From contig JAJFUQ010000257.1 of NCBI GenBank assembly GCA_021372355.1, forward strand, positions 1-64,000: 64,000 nucleotides of DNA. The letters are read 5' to 3'. Below are positions 17,332 through 27,024 of the stretch, one piece after another (position 1 is the first letter of the stretch; every line of letters starts with the position of its first letter). Source of the stretch: Nocardiaceae bacterium (GTDB lineage: Bacteria > Actinomycetota > Actinomycetes > Mycobacteriales > Mycobacteriaceae). The notes below the pieces were generated by a model. That model saw only the letters and a list, made by a program, of their open reading frames with translations, had not been told where the DNA came from and searched no databases. Made by a program: the position numbers and the translations under genes.

Positions 17332-19099
17332 GGTCCTCGCGGAACCGTCGGACCAACTCATCACAGCTCACGGGCTTCCCGAAGAAGAATCCCTGCGCCA
17401 TGGGGTAACCCAACTCCGTCAGTAACCGGGCTTCTTCCGCAGTCTCGACCCGCTCGGCGATCGTCGGCATATGCAGACCGTGTCCGAGGACGGCGACGGC
17501 GCCGAGGAGTGATGCACCGTGAGTCGAGGATGCCGCGACGAACGCGCCATCGAGCTTGATTTGATCGGCCGGTAGCGACTGCAGTCGACTCAGGGACGAG
17601 TAGCCCGTCCCGAAATCGTCGATTGCGATTCGAATTCCGCCCGCACGCAACTTGTCCAAGCAATTCAGCGCGGCACTGTTGTCCGCATCGACGACGGTCT
17701 CGGTGACCTCGATAATCAACTGCGTTGCTGGCCAACCGGTTTCCATGAGCACACGACTGACGGTGTCGAGGTACCGGGGATCGATGAGGGTCAGACCCGA
17801 AACGTTGACATGCAGCTGCAGCGGTTCCGTTCCGAATGCCGCTTGGAGTTCGTGCGCTTCTTCGCATGCCCGGCGCAGGACCAAACAGTCGAGGTCGACG
17901 ATGAGTCCGCTCGCTTCCGCGATTTCGATGAGTTCCATCGGCGTGAGGCCGGGCTTCAGGACGGATTCCCACCGGATGAGCGCCTCGACCGCGACGATCG
18001 GATTGTTCGGCTGGTCGAGTCGCACGATCGGCTGGTAGGCCAGCTTCATCCCGGACGACATCGTCGCCTGGAACTCTGCGGCGATCGGTGTGCGGTTTCC
18101 CGACTCCAGAGTGATCCGGTTGCGGCCTGAGTTTTTCGCCCGGTAGAGCGCAACGTCCGCGCGGCCGGTCATCAAGGAACTCGACTCCCCCGGGTTCCAG
18201 GACGTCGCGCCGGCTGAGCATCGAACGTTGACCGAATCGCGCAGCTCCTCGGCGCACGAGACCACGGCAGCCTCACGCATTCCGACCAGAAGGAGTGCGA
18301 ACTCATCACCGCCATAGCGTCCGAGCTTCGCATTCGGCGGAATGAGCGAACTCCACGTACGCGCGACGTGGACGAGAACCTCGTCGCCGTAGCTATGCCC
18401 GTTGATGTCGTTGAGGCGCTTGAAGTGATCGATATCGAAGAACACCACAGCGGGCGGTATGCCGTCCGGATCGGCTGCGGAGATCGCATTGCGCAGCGCG
18501 CGGTCGAACCCGCGGCGGTTGAGGAGTCCGGTCAAGCCATCGACCTCGGCGTTGCCGGCCCACCCCGCCAGCACAAGAGTCGAGATGCCGATGAGCAACG
18601 TTGTGCTTGCACTCGCCACACCGACCCACCACGCGAGATCGGCCCGCCACGCGACGGACAACAAGCTGCACACGATCGACACCGCGATGTAGAGACTGGC
18701 CTCGACGGGCGGACAGAACAGCGCCGCGTCGGTGGCGACGAGCACGAACAACACGGAAAGGGCTATCGCGGCAAACGAATCCGTCGCAACGACGATGGCC
18801 GTCGCGATGACGAACGGCCCGAGACCGAGCATGACCCGGCCCACCAGGCGCGGCATCCGTGAGCCCCACCGGACCATGATGATGCCCGCCGTCATGGCAA
18901 AGGTGGCGAGCGCGACGACCGCCGCGCGGCTGCCCGGCCCATCCGCCATCAGCAGCGCGACCACCAGGCCGACGGAGCCACCGCCGAAATAGAACGCACC
19001 GGTCGTGGTCTGCATGAAGTTGCTGTAGACAAGCGGGGACGACCGGACGGTACTCCCCTGGAACGTCCGCGTGACCTCCCGAAACAGGCCCCGGATCAT
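17276..19099 (-). CDS. Membrane diguanylate cyclase/phosphodiesterase (GGDEF-EAL)
   Basis: 607 residues. The first 180 contain five or six hydrophobic helices, a membrane sensor part. A GGDEF domain follows with the intact active site YGGDEF near residue 265, then an EAL domain with VEALIRW, NVSG, DDFGTGYSS and KLDGAFV. AERVET replaces the common AEGVET. Both c-di-GMP synthesis and hydrolysis residues look preserved, so activity of either sign is possible. The 3' end overlaps the remnant C-terminus of ktrA by 56 bp on the opposite strand, which fits loss of constraint on ktrA. Confidence 0.93.
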   Translation of the reverse strand: MIRGLFREVTRTFQGSTVRSSPLVYSNFMQTTTGAFYFGGGSVGLVVALLMADGPGSRAAVVALATFAMTAGIIMVRWGSRMPRLVGRVMLGLGPFVIATAIVVATDSFAAIALSVLFVLVATDAALFCPPVEASLYIAVSIVCSLLSVAWRADLAWWVGVASASTTLLIGISTLVLAGWAGNAEVDGLTGLLNRRGFDRALRNAISAADPDGIPPAVVFFDIDHFKRLNDINGHSYGDEVLVHVARTWSSLIPPNAKLGRYGGDEFALLLVGMREAAVVSCAEELRDSVNVRCSAGATSWNPGESSSLMTGRADVALYRAKNSGRNRITLESGNRTPIAAEFQATMSSGMKLAYQPIVRLDQPNNPIVAVEALIRWESVLKPGLTPMELIEIAEASGLIVDLDCLVLRRACEEAHELQAAFGTEPLQLHVNVSGLTLIDPRYLDTVSRVLMETGWPATQLIIEVTETVVDADNSAALNCLDKLRAGGIRIAIDDFGTGYSSLSRLQSLPADQIKLDGAFVAASSTHGASLLGAVAVLGHGLHMPTIAERVETAEEARLLTELGYPMAQGFFFGKPVSCDELVRRFREDLSSAAARSVPRPAVFRRQ

Positions 19100-19191
19100 A
19101 TGCGCCTCGCTCGATGACAGTTCACTCTCGATCGTCCCACGTCAAAGCTAGCCGTGGGCCGATGTGGTGTCCGGGCTGCGCGGGCACAGGC

Positions 19192-19620
19192 TCAAGCTCG
19201 TCGCGTGGCTTCGCGGGCTGCCCTGGTCGTTGCAAACCAAACTGCGAAGGCACCGAGGACCTGAGAACCGGGGACAACGGTCCGGAACCTGATGACGCAG
19301 GTGATTCGGCTCCCCGAGTTGTGTGGTTCGACCGTGATTTCGCCGGTGTAGTCACGAAATGGCAGCCCGGCGACGAGCTCGTAACGCATTCTTGCCGGTG
19401 GCTCGAATGTTGTGATCCGCTCGCGAACAGTCGGGCCGAAACCGCGCATCGCACGGACCGCGCCGACACCGTTCGGCTCCGGCGCACCTGCCTTTTCGAG
19501 CGTGACTTGACGGTATGGCGTCCACCGCGCCATGACGTCGGGGTCGGAAATCACGTTCCAGGTCGTCGACGGTTCCGCTTCCGTAAGCCGGCTGACCGTG
19601 AATTCGTGGAGCTTCCGCAC
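19192..19620 (-). CDS. SRPBCC (START-like) domain protein
   Basis: 142 residues. The opening KLHEFTVSRLTEAEPSTTWNVISDP followed by RWTPYRQV and ERITTFEPPARMRYELVAGLPFRDYTGEI is the polyketide-cyclase/SRPBCC pattern: a small lipid or hydrophobic-ligand-binding fold. The ligand is unknown. It lies between the GGDEF-EAL gene and the DUF222/HNH gene with no evident operon partner. Confidence 0.8.
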   Translation of the reverse strand: MRKLHEFTVSRLTEAEPSTTWNVISDPDVMARWTPYRQVTLEKAGAPEPNGVGAVRAMRGFGPTVRERITTFEPPARMRYELVAGLPFRDYTGEITVEPHNSGSRITCVIRFRTVVPGSQVLGAFAVWFATTRAAREATRRA

Positions 19621-19721
19621 AGACGAAAGGCTATTGCAAAGAGGTCGCGTCGGCGCTCAAGTCGATTACCCGGAACTTGTCACCGATGTCCTGAGACATC
19701 ACAAACAGCGGCTGACCCAAC

Positions 19722-21122
19722 TTGTCAGACCCTTCGAATATACTTTCGAACGTGCCGGTCAGATCAGTCATTAGTGCAGGTGAGCTCGTTGCAAGCCTCG
19801 CCGCGGTGACGGCTGCCCTGCCCGAGAGGGTGACGGGATCGCGGGCCGAGTTGGTAGCCGGCTCGGCGTCGCTCGAGGCCGCGATCCGCAAGTTGCAGGG
19901 GCTGCAGTATCAGATGCTGGCCGAAGCCGAGATCACCGTCGATGATTCGCTCGGTGGCCGCCGCGTGGTCGAGGTCGTGGCTGATGAGGCACGAATCCGC
20001 CCCTCGGATGCGCGGGCTCGTTTGCAGATGGCAGCGAAGGTGATCCCGCGTATCTCGATGCAAGGTGAGCCGCTGCCACCGGTTTGGCCGAACATCGCCA
20101 AGCACGTCAGTGGTGGTGTGATCGGCGACGGCCATTTGAAGGTCGTCAAGGACTTCTTCCACCACCTGCCCGCCAAGACCGACCCGGTCGCGGTCGAGTT
20201 CGCCGAAGCCCAGCTCGCCGACTTCGCGGCGCAGTTCCGGCCCGATGAGATGGAAAAACTCGCCAAGGCCCTGCTGAACGCGATCAACCCCGACGGGTCC
20301 CTCGACGACGAACGCGACCGGGCACGCAAGCGGCACTTCACGATGCACAAGCAAGGCGCAGACAAAATGACGTCCGGTCGGTTCTGCCTGGACCCGATCG
20401 CCGCCGCCAGCATCGAAGCACTCCTGGCGAAGTTCGCACGCCGCGGCATGTGCAACCCCGACGACACCGACCCCACCGTGGACCACGACCCGACCGACGA
20501 GCAGATCCGCACCGACACCCGCACCTACGGGCAGCGATGCCATGACGCGATCGCGATGATGGCCCGCAACACCCTGTGCGATGAGAACATCGGCCAGCAC
20601 CGGGGCCTCCACGTCAGCGTGGTCATCACCGCCGACATCAAGGACCTCGACCCGCAGGGCGCCTCGCAGCCCGGCCGCACCGGCGGTGGGTTGATGATCC
20701 CGATCAACGACGTCCTGGCGTTGGCGCGCCATGCCCGGAACTACCTCGCAGTGTTCGACCACGGCAAACCGATCAGCCTGCACGAGGGCCGAGCACGCCG
20801 CCTCGCCACCCCGGGTCAACGCCTGATGCTGCACGCCTCGGACCGGGGCTGCACGTTCCCCGGCTGCGACCGGGGCGGCTACTACGCGCAGGTCCACCAC
20901 TCGAACCGGGACTGGCTCGACGGCGGATTGACCAACATCGACGACGAAACCCTCGCCTGCGACATCCATCACCCGCTGGCGGGCAACAAGCCAAACCAAT
21001 GGAAAACCCGCACCCGGGACGGGGTCACTGTGTGGTACCCACCGAAAACGGTGGACCCACAGAGACGACCACGCCGAAACCACTTCCACCACCCCGAGCG
21101 CAGACTCGAGGGTGCGCTGTGA
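19722..21122 (+). CDS. DUF222/HNH endonuclease domain protein (13E12-type)
   Basis: 466 residues from TTG 19722 (a GTG at 19752 would give a shorter form). The first 300 residues are DUF222 (ITVDDSLGGRRVVEVVADEARI, LPPVWPNIAKHV). The C-terminal HNH motif is CTFPGCDRGGYYAQVHH, then LACDIHHPLAG, with Cys pairs for a structural zinc. These proteins are abundant and often multicopy in actinobacteria, where they resemble the 13E12 repeat family. Some are nucleases, but the role is not established. Confidence 0.88.
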   Translation: MSDPSNILSNVPVRSVISAGELVASLAAVTAALPERVTGSRAELVAGSASLEAAIRKLQGLQYQMLAEAEITVDDSLGGRRVVEVVADEARIRPSDARARLQMAAKVIPRISMQGEPLPPVWPNIAKHVSGGVIGDGHLKVVKDFFHHLPAKTDPVAVEFAEAQLADFAAQFRPDEMEKLAKALLNAINPDGSLDDERDRARKRHFTMHKQGADKMTSGRFCLDPIAAASIEALLAKFARRGMCNPDDTDPTVDHDPTDEQIRTDTRTYGQRCHDAIAMMARNTLCDENIGQHRGLHVSVVITADIKDLDPQGASQPGRTGGGLMIPINDVLALARHARNYLAVFDHGKPISLHEGRARRLATPGQRLMLHASDRGCTFPGCDRGGYYAQVHHSNRDWLDGGLTNIDDETLACDIHHPLAGNKPNQWKTRTRDGVTVWYPPKTVDPQRRPRRNHFHHPERRLEGAL

Positions 21123-21196
21123 CGCGCCGGGACATGCTCGCCGGAATTGAACATATCGGTCAGCAAGATCAAACGCCCCGGCGCAAAATACTCGGC

Positions 21197-22990
21197 ATGG
21201 CGAACGATGTCCTTGCTCCGGGCAGCAGCTTCGCGGGCTACTCCATCGTGCGTCTGCTCGGCCGAGGCGGAATGGGCGCGGTCTATGTGGCCAAGCACCC
21301 ACAGCTTCCGCGGCTCGTCGCTTTGAAGGTCCTGCACCGCGGCCTGACTGAAAACGACTACATCCGGAAGCGTTTCGAACTCGAAGCCGAGCACGCGGCC
21401 CGTCTCGATCACCCCAACATCGTGGCGGTCTACGACCGTGGACGCGTCGACGATCAGTTGTGGATCGCGATGAAATACGTCGAGGGCAGCGACGCGGCCG
21501 ACCAGCTCACGTTCGGCCCGTTTCCCGTCGGCCGTGCGGTGCACATCCTCACCGAGACTGCCAGTGCTCTCGACTATGCACACCGGTGCGGGATTCTTCA
21601 TCGCGATGTCAAACCCGCGAACATCCTGCTCGCACCCGGGGCTCCGGGACAGGTAGAGCGCGTCATGCTCGCCGATTTCGGCATCGCGAAAGCGATCGAC
21701 GAATCAACGAGCCTCACGCAGACCGGGTCCCTCGTGGCGACCCTGCGGTATGCGTCTCCCGAGCAACTCGAAGGACTGCCCCTCGACGGCCGGGCCGACG
21801 TGTACTCGCTGGCCTGCACGTTCTACCACCTGCTGACGGGCTATCCGCCGTATCGAGGCGAGAGCAGTGCGGCGATCATCCAGGGGCACCTCAATCAGCC
21901 GATACCCACGATTTCGGACCTCTGCCCCGGCCTCCCGCCGCAACTCGACGCGGTGATGGCCCGAGGCCTGGCAAAGAACCGCGAACACCGGTATCCGACA
22001 TGTGAGGCGCTAGCGAACGCCGTGCGCGAAGCGTTCTTCTCTGCGTCGACCACCGCTCCCGCCACCACACGACGGCCGGTCTCGGCGATGCCGACGACCC
22101 AGCACCACGTCCGACCCCCAGCGCCCCCAGCGCCTCGCGGCCGACCGCGCAACAGACAGGCCCTCGCCGCCGGACTCGCCCTCATCGTTCTGCTCGCTGC
22201 GGCGACGGTGGGTGGATACCTGTACTGGCAGCGCGACACGGCGGGTCCGGCGCCCGAGGTTCTCGGCTTCACTGGTCTTTCCGGGCCGCACGGGCTCGCG
22301 ATCGATAAAGACGGCGCAGTTCTGGTCGTAGACACGAACAATCGCCGGGTGGTCCGCCTGTATCAAGGTCAGCAGACGACATTGCCGTTCAACGAACTGA
22401 ATGCGCCGAGCGGCCTCGCACTCCATGACGGCGCGATCTACGTGACCGACGCGATCGCCCGGCAGGTGTGGCAGCAACTACCCGGCGAGGACCCGAAGAA
22501 ACTCCCGTTCGACAGCCTGTCGGAACCCGTCGCAGTGGCCGTGAGTCCCGGTGGTGACATCTACGTCAGCGACTACGTCGGCAAGTCGGTGTGGGTCGCC
22601 TACGCGCAGTCCGACGTGTTCGAGAGGCTGGACATCAACGATCTGAGCTCGCCGAATGGACTCGCGGTCCATGGACAGATGCTCTACATCGCCGACACGA
22701 ACGCCAACCGAGTCGTCAGCTACGACCTGCTCAATCATGTTCAGACCACTTTGCCGTTCAACGGCCTCGCTTCGCCGAATGCGGTCGCGGTCAACACCGC
22801 AGGTGATGTCTACGTCACCGACGCATCGATCCAGCACCGCGTTGCGAAGTTCGAGGCTGCGAGCATGAAACTGTCCGAACTTGAACTCGACGACAATACC
22901 TACGCTCAGGCTATTGCGGTCGACCTGACCGGCGCGGTGTTCATCAGCGACCTCAACCGAAGTCAGGTCATCCGGCTCAACGAGCGTTAG
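21197..22990 (+). CDS. Membrane Ser/Thr protein kinase with NHL propeller sensor (PknD-like)
   Basis: 597 residues from ATG 21197, chosen because the kinase domain then begins within 15 residues as usual. The kinase has the Gly loop LGRGGMGAVY, the VAIK-type lysine in VALKVL, HRDVKPANILL near residue 134 and DFGIAK near 160. A Pro-rich juxtamembrane segment leads to one helix (320-340). The ectodomain is a six-bladed NHL beta-propeller (repeats such as GPHGLAIDKDGAVLVVDTNNRRVV, SPNGLAVHGQMLYIADTNANRVV). The architecture matches M. tuberculosis PknD. It is placed next to the SUF operon, with a 4-nt convergent overlap. Confidence 0.94.
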   Translation: MANDVLAPGSSFAGYSIVRLLGRGGMGAVYVAKHPQLPRLVALKVLHRGLTENDYIRKRFELEAEHAARLDHPNIVAVYDRGRVDDQLWIAMKYVEGSDAADQLTFGPFPVGRAVHILTETASALDYAHRCGILHRDVKPANILLAPGAPGQVERVMLADFGIAKAIDESTSLTQTGSLVATLRYASPEQLEGLPLDGRADVYSLACTFYHLLTGYPPYRGESSAAIIQGHLNQPIPTISDLCPGLPPQLDAVMARGLAKNREHRYPTCEALANAVREAFFSASTTAPATTRRPVSAMPTTQHHVRPPAPPAPRGRPRNRQALAAGLALIVLLAAATVGGYLYWQRDTAGPAPEVLGFTGLSGPHGLAIDKDGAVLVVDTNNRRVVRLYQGQQTTLPFNELNAPSGLALHDGAIYVTDAIARQVWQQLPGEDPKKLPFDSLSEPVAVAVSPGGDIYVSDYVGKSVWVAYAQSDVFERLDINDLSSPNGLAVHGQMLYIADTNANRVVSYDLLNHVQTTLPFNGLASPNAVAVNTAGDVYVTDASIQHRVAKFEAASMKLSELELDDNTYAQAIAVDLTGAVFISDLNRSQVIRLNER

Positions 22991-23319
22991 ACAGTGAAGC
23001 CCAGCGCGCGCAGCTGCTCGCGTCCGTCGTCGGTGATCTTGTCCGGACCCCACGGCGGGAGCCACACCCAGTTGATCTTGAGGTCTTCGACGATCCCGCT
23101 GCGAACGAGTGCGTTGCGCGACTGATCTTCGATGACGTCCTGCAGCGGGCACGCCGCCGAGGTCAGGGTCATGTCGAGAACGGCGACGTTCTCGATGACA
23201 GTCAGTCCGTAGACGAGCCCCAGGTCGACGACGTTGATGCCGAGTTCCGGGTCGACGACGTCCCGCATGGCCTCTTCGATGACCTCGGCCAGCTCAGTGT
23301 CTTCGGGTTCGTTGGTCAT
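22987..23319 (-). CDS. sufT: SufT-type Fe-S assembly factor (DUF59/MIP18)
   Basis: 110 residues. DPELGINVVDLGLVYGL near residue 22 and LTSAACPLQDVIEDQ near 53 (conserved Cys) are the DUF59/PaaD-like signatures. SufT helps mature Fe-S proteins at the end of the SUF pathway. It is the last gene of the suf operon and overlaps sufU by 4 nt (ATGA). Corresponds to Rv1466. Confidence 0.94.
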   Translation of the reverse strand: MTNEPEDTELAEVIEEAMRDVVDPELGINVVDLGLVYGLTVIENVAVLDMTLTSAACPLQDVIEDQSRNALVRSGIVEDLKINWVWLPPWGPDKITDDGREQLRALGFTV

Positions 23320-23774
23320 TTCCCGGCTCCGTTCACGTCATCCGACGAAATCCGCACAACTGCGTCCTTGAACGCCATCCAGCCGAGCAACGCACACTTC
23401 ACACGGGCTGGGTACTTCGAAACACCGGCGAACGCGATGCCGTCGCCGATGACATCCTCGTCACCTTCGATCGTCCCACGGCTGGAGATCATCTCGTTGA
23501 ACGCGTCGAGAATCTCGAGCGCCTCAGTCAACGGGCGGCCGATCACCTGATCGGTCAGCACCGAGGTCGACGCCTGGCTGATCGAACAGCCCTGGCCGTC
23601 GTACGAGACGTCCTCGACCACTCCATCGTTCAATGCAACGCGCATGGTGATCTCGTCACCACACGTGGGATTGACGTGGTGCACCTCGGCCCCGAACGGC
23701 TCACGCAGTCCGCGGTGATGTGGGTGTTTGTAGTGGTCCAGGATGATCTCCTGGTACATCTGTTCCATTCGCAC
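23316..23774 (-). CDS. sufU: SufU zinc-dependent sulfurtransferase
   Basis: 152 residues from GTG 23774, which yields the family start MRMEQMYQEIILDHYKHP. Conserved zinc ligands are seen in NPTCGDE, GQGCSIS and KCALLGW. SufU accepts persulfide sulfur from SufS and passes it to the SufBCD scaffold. The gap to sufS is 2 nt. Confidence 0.95.
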   Translation of the reverse strand: MRMEQMYQEIILDHYKHPHHRGLREPFGAEVHHVNPTCGDEITMRVALNDGVVEDVSYDGQGCSISQASTSVLTDQVIGRPLTEALEILDAFNEMISSRGTIEGDEDVIGDGIAFAGVSKYPARVKCALLGWMAFKDAVVRISSDDVNGAGK

Positions 23775-23776
23775 GT

Positions 23777-25030
23777 TTACGCAACTCCGAAGAACGACTT
23801 GGCTCGCTTGATCGCCGCCACAAGCGCATCGACCTCGTCGAGCGTGTTGTACAGCGCAAACGACGCGCGCGCCGAAGCTGCGATGCCGAATCGGCGGTGC
23901 AGCGGCCACGCGCAGTGGTGACCCACACGAATTGCAACGCCTTCGTCGTCCAAAATCTGCCCGAGGTCGTGTGCGTGGATGCCGTCCACGACGAACGACA
24001 CCGCGCCGCCCCGGTTGGTGGTGTCGGTCGGACCCACGATGCGCAGGCCTTCGATCTCGCTCAAGCCCTTGATCGCAGCCTCGACGAGCGTGTGCTCGTG
24101 CGCGTTCACCGCGTCCATACCGATGGCTTCGAGGTACTGGACGGCCGCGCCCAGCCCGACGACCTGTGAGGTCATGGGCACACCGGCTTCGAAGCGCTGC
24201 GGTGGCGGTGCGAACGTGCTCTTCTCCATGAAAACGGTCTCGATCATCGAGCCACCGGTGATGAACGGCGGCGTCTCCTCGAGGAGCGCACGCTTGCCGT
24301 ACAGCACACCGACGCCCGAGGGTCCGAGCATCTTGTGGCCCGAGAATGCGGCGAAGTCGACGTCGAGAGCCTTGAAGTCGACCGGCATGTGCGGCACCGA
24401 CTGGCAAGCGTCGAGAACGACGAGTGCACCGACCGCACGCGCCCGGCGAACCAGCTCCTCGACCGGCGCGACCGCGCCCGTGACGTTCGACTGGTGCGTG
24501 AACGCGACGACCTTGGTGTTCTCGGTCAGCTCGAGCGAATCCAGATCGATTCGTCCGTCGTCCGTGACGCCGTACCACTTGAGCGTGGCACCGGTCTTGC
24601 GTGCAGTTTCCTGCCACGGCACGAGGTTCGCGTGATGCTCGAGTTCGGTGATGACGATCTCGTCGCCTGGCTTCAGGCAGTACGGGAACCGGTCATCCGC
24701 AAACGCGAACGTCACGAGGTTGAGTGCCTCAGTCGCGTTCTTCGTGAACGCGATCTCGCCGGCGGTCACACCGACGAAGCGCGCGATCGCTTCCCGCGCG
24801 CCTTCGTAAGCGTCGGTCGCTTCCTCCGCGAGCTGGTGGGCACCGCGATGTACCGCGGCGTTGCTCGTCGTCAGGAATTCGCGCTCGGCATCGAGAACCT
24901 GGACCGGCCGCTGGGACGTCGCACCGGAGTCCAGGTAGACCAGCCGCTTCCCATCGCGCACCGTACGGCCCAGGATCGGAAAGTCCGCCCGGATCCTGGT
25001 GACGTCGATGGTCTCGGCTGAGATGGTCAT
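23777..25030 (-). CDS. sufS: Cysteine desulfurase SufS
   Basis: 417 residues from ATG 25030. PLP-dependent fold with the lysine in FSGHKMLGP and the catalytic cysteine in RVGHHCAWPLHRRF near residue 370. RFEAGVP and the short loop around the Cys place it in the SufS group II desulfurases. It releases sulfur from L-cysteine as persulfide for SufU. One base separates it from sufC. Confidence 0.97.
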   Translation of the reverse strand: MTISAETIDVTRIRADFPILGRTVRDGKRLVYLDSGATSQRPVQVLDAEREFLTTSNAAVHRGAHQLAEEATDAYEGAREAIARFVGVTAGEIAFTKNATEALNLVTFAFADDRFPYCLKPGDEIVITELEHHANLVPWQETARKTGATLKWYGVTDDGRIDLDSLELTENTKVVAFTHQSNVTGAVAPVEELVRRARAVGALVVLDACQSVPHMPVDFKALDVDFAAFSGHKMLGPSGVGVLYGKRALLEETPPFITGGSMIETVFMEKSTFAPPPQRFEAGVPMTSQVVGLGAAVQYLEAIGMDAVNAHEHTLVEAAIKGLSEIEGLRIVGPTDTTNRGGAVSFVVDGIHAHDLGQILDDEGVAIRVGHHCAWPLHRRFGIAASARASFALYNTLDEVDALVAAIKRAKSFFGVA

Positions 25031-25031
25031 A

Positions 25032-25799
25032 TCAAACTCCTGCAGCAGCAGAGGTGAAGCGCACGTAGCCGTTCGCGTCGAGTTCGTTGGCGAGCTCTTC
25101 AGCACCGGATTCGACGATGCGGCCGCCGACGAACACGTGCACGAAGTCAGGCTTGATGTAGCGCAGGATGCGCGTGTAGTGCGTGATGAGAAGCAGTCCG
25201 CCCTCTTCACGCTCCTTGTACTTGTTCACACCCTCGGACACGACACGCAGCGCGTCGACGTCCAGACCCGAGTCGGTCTCGTCGAGAATCGCGAACTTCG
25301 GCTTCAGCAGGCCGAGCTGCAGGATCTCGTGACGCTTCTTCTCACCACCGGAGAATCCTTCGTTGACCGAACGCTCGCTGAACGAGGGGTCGATCTCGAG
25401 CTCGGTCATCGCGGCCTTGACTTCCTTGACCCAGTGACGCAGCTTCGGCGCCTCACCACGAACCGCGGTCGCCGCGGTGCGCAGGAAGTTCGACATCGAG
25501 ACGCCCGGAACCTCGACCGGGTACTGCATCGCGAGGAACAGGCCGGCCCGGGCGCGCTCGTCGACGCTCATCTCGAGGACGTCTTCGCCGTCGAGCGTGA
25601 TCGAACCCTTGGTGATCGTGTACTTCGGGTGACCGGCGATCGCGTAGCTCAGCGTCGACTTACCCGAGCCGTTCGGGCCCATGATCGCGTGCGTCTCGCC
25701 CGAGTTGATCGTCAGGGTGACGCCGTTCAGGATCTGCTTGGTCTCGCCTTCAGCAGTCGTGATCTCGACGTGCAGGTCCTTGATTTCGAGGGTGCTCAT
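25032..25799 (-). CDS. sufC: SufC ATPase of the SufBCD scaffold
   Basis: 255 residues. ABC ATPase with Walker A GPNGSGKST, signature FSGGEKKRHEI and Walker B ILDETDSGLDVDA, typical SufC wording. It binds SufB and SufD and drives conformational change during cluster assembly. It ends one base before sufS and begins 19 nt after sufD. Confidence 0.98.
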   Translation of the reverse strand: MSTLEIKDLHVEITTAEGETKQILNGVTLTINSGETHAIMGPNGSGKSTLSYAIAGHPKYTITKGSITLDGEDVLEMSVDERARAGLFLAMQYPVEVPGVSMSNFLRTAATAVRGEAPKLRHWVKEVKAAMTELEIDPSFSERSVNEGFSGGEKKRHEILQLGLLKPKFAILDETDSGLDVDALRVVSEGVNKYKEREEGGLLLITHYTRILRYIKPDFVHVFVGGRIVESGAEELANELDANGYVRFTSAAAGV

Positions 25800-25818
25800 G
25801 ATGTCCTATGTCTGTTTC

Positions 25819-27024
25819 TCAGGCGTTGATAGCTGCGAGCTCGAGTTCGATCGCTTCGGCGACGTGCTCACGCACCGACTCGACCGCGATCTTGCTGATG
25901 ATTTCGTAGAAGAAGCCACGGACGACAAGCTGTCGCGCCTGGTCCTCCGGGATACCACGAGCACGCAGGTAGAACAGCTGCTCTTCGTCGAACTTTCCGG
26001 TCGCGCTCGCGTGACCCGCACCTGCGATCTCACCGGTCTCGATCTCGAGGTTCGGAATCGAATCGGCACGCGCATGGTCGGTCAGGAGCAGGTTGCGGTT
26101 GACCTCGTACGTGTCCGTGCCTTCTGCGGCTGCGCGGATGAGGACGTCGCCGACCCACACGGTGTGTGCGTCGGGCTTGCCTTCGAGACCCTGCAGCGCG
26201 CCCTTGTACATGACGTTCGACTTGCAGTTCGGCTGAGCGTGATCCACCAGGAGTCGGCTCTCGAAGAACTGACCCGCGTCGGCGAAGTACAGGCCGAGAA
26301 GCTCGGCGTCACCGCCCGGTCCGTCGAAACGAACGTTTGCGCTCAAGCGGACGACGTCGCCACCCAGCGTCACCGCCGTGTGGCGAAGCACGGCGTCGCG
26401 GCCGAGCTTGGCGTGGTGCTGCGTGACGTGTGCGGCGTTGTCCGCCCAGTCGTGCACCACGACAACCGTCAACGAAGCGCTATCGCCAAGAACGAACTCG
26501 ACGTTCTCCGCGTACGTGCCGGAACCGACGTAGGTCACGACGACCGTGGCCTTGGCGAAGTTGCCGAGGCGGATCTGCAGGTGGCCGTACGAGGTGTGAT
26601 CGCCGGTCACGGTGACCATGATCGCCTCGCTGGCCTCGACCTCTTTGGGCACCTCGATAACGGTGGCATTCGAGAAACCGCTGTACGCCTGTGCGGCAAC
26701 GCGGTCGGACGGAGCGCCGCCTGCACCGAGGCGCGCGTCGTCCCGACCGACGGTCTCGACGAGAACGCCTTCCGGAGCCGAAACCTCGATGACTGCCTCA
26801 CCGTCGACGACAGCGGTGCCGTCGTGCAGGCCACGCAGGCGACGCAATGGCGTGAAACGCCATGCCTCGTCGCGGCCCGCCGGCACCTCGAACTGGTTCA
26901 CGTCGAACGACGTGAAGACCTCGCCCTTGTTCTTGGGCTGGTTCGTCGATCCGCGGCCGTTGGCCTCTACAGCCTCGACAACCGCGCTGTGGCCAGCTTT
27001 GTGCCCTCCCAATACGGACCCCAC
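25819..27024 (-). CDS. sufD: SufD scaffold protein
   Basis: 401 residues from GTG 27024, directly abutting the sufB stop. The C-terminal SufBD beta-helix signature is present (DHARADSIPNLEIETGEIAGAGHASATGKFDEEQLFYL). PKNKGEVFTSFDVNQFEVP at the N-terminus is typical of actinobacterial SufD. It works with SufB and SufC in cluster assembly and iron handling. Confidence 0.97.
   Translation of the reverse strand: MGSVLGGHKAGHSAVVEAVEANGRGSTNQPKNKGEVFTSFDVNQFEVPAGRDEAWRFTPLRRLRGLHDGTAVVDGEAVIEVSAPEGVLVETVGRDDARLGAGGAPSDRVAAQAYSGFSNATVIEVPKEVEASEAIMVTVTGDHTSYGHLQIRLGNFAKATVVVTYVGSGTYAENVEFVLGDSASLTVVVVHDWADNAAHVTQHHAKLGRDAVLRHTAVTLGGDVVRLSANVRFDGPGGDAELLGLYFADAGQFFESRLLVDHAQPNCKSNVMYKGALQGLEGKPDAHTVWVGDVLIRAAAEGTDTYEVNRNLLLTDHARADSIPNLEIETGEIAGAGHASATGKFDEEQLFYLRARGIPEDQARQLVVRGFFYEIISKIAVESVREHVAEAIELELAAINA

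Noticed and set aside
19764..21302. 512-codon minus-strand frame antisense to the DUF222/HNH gene
   Set aside because: DUF222 and the HNH motif are clear on the plus strand; the antisense frame shows nothing.
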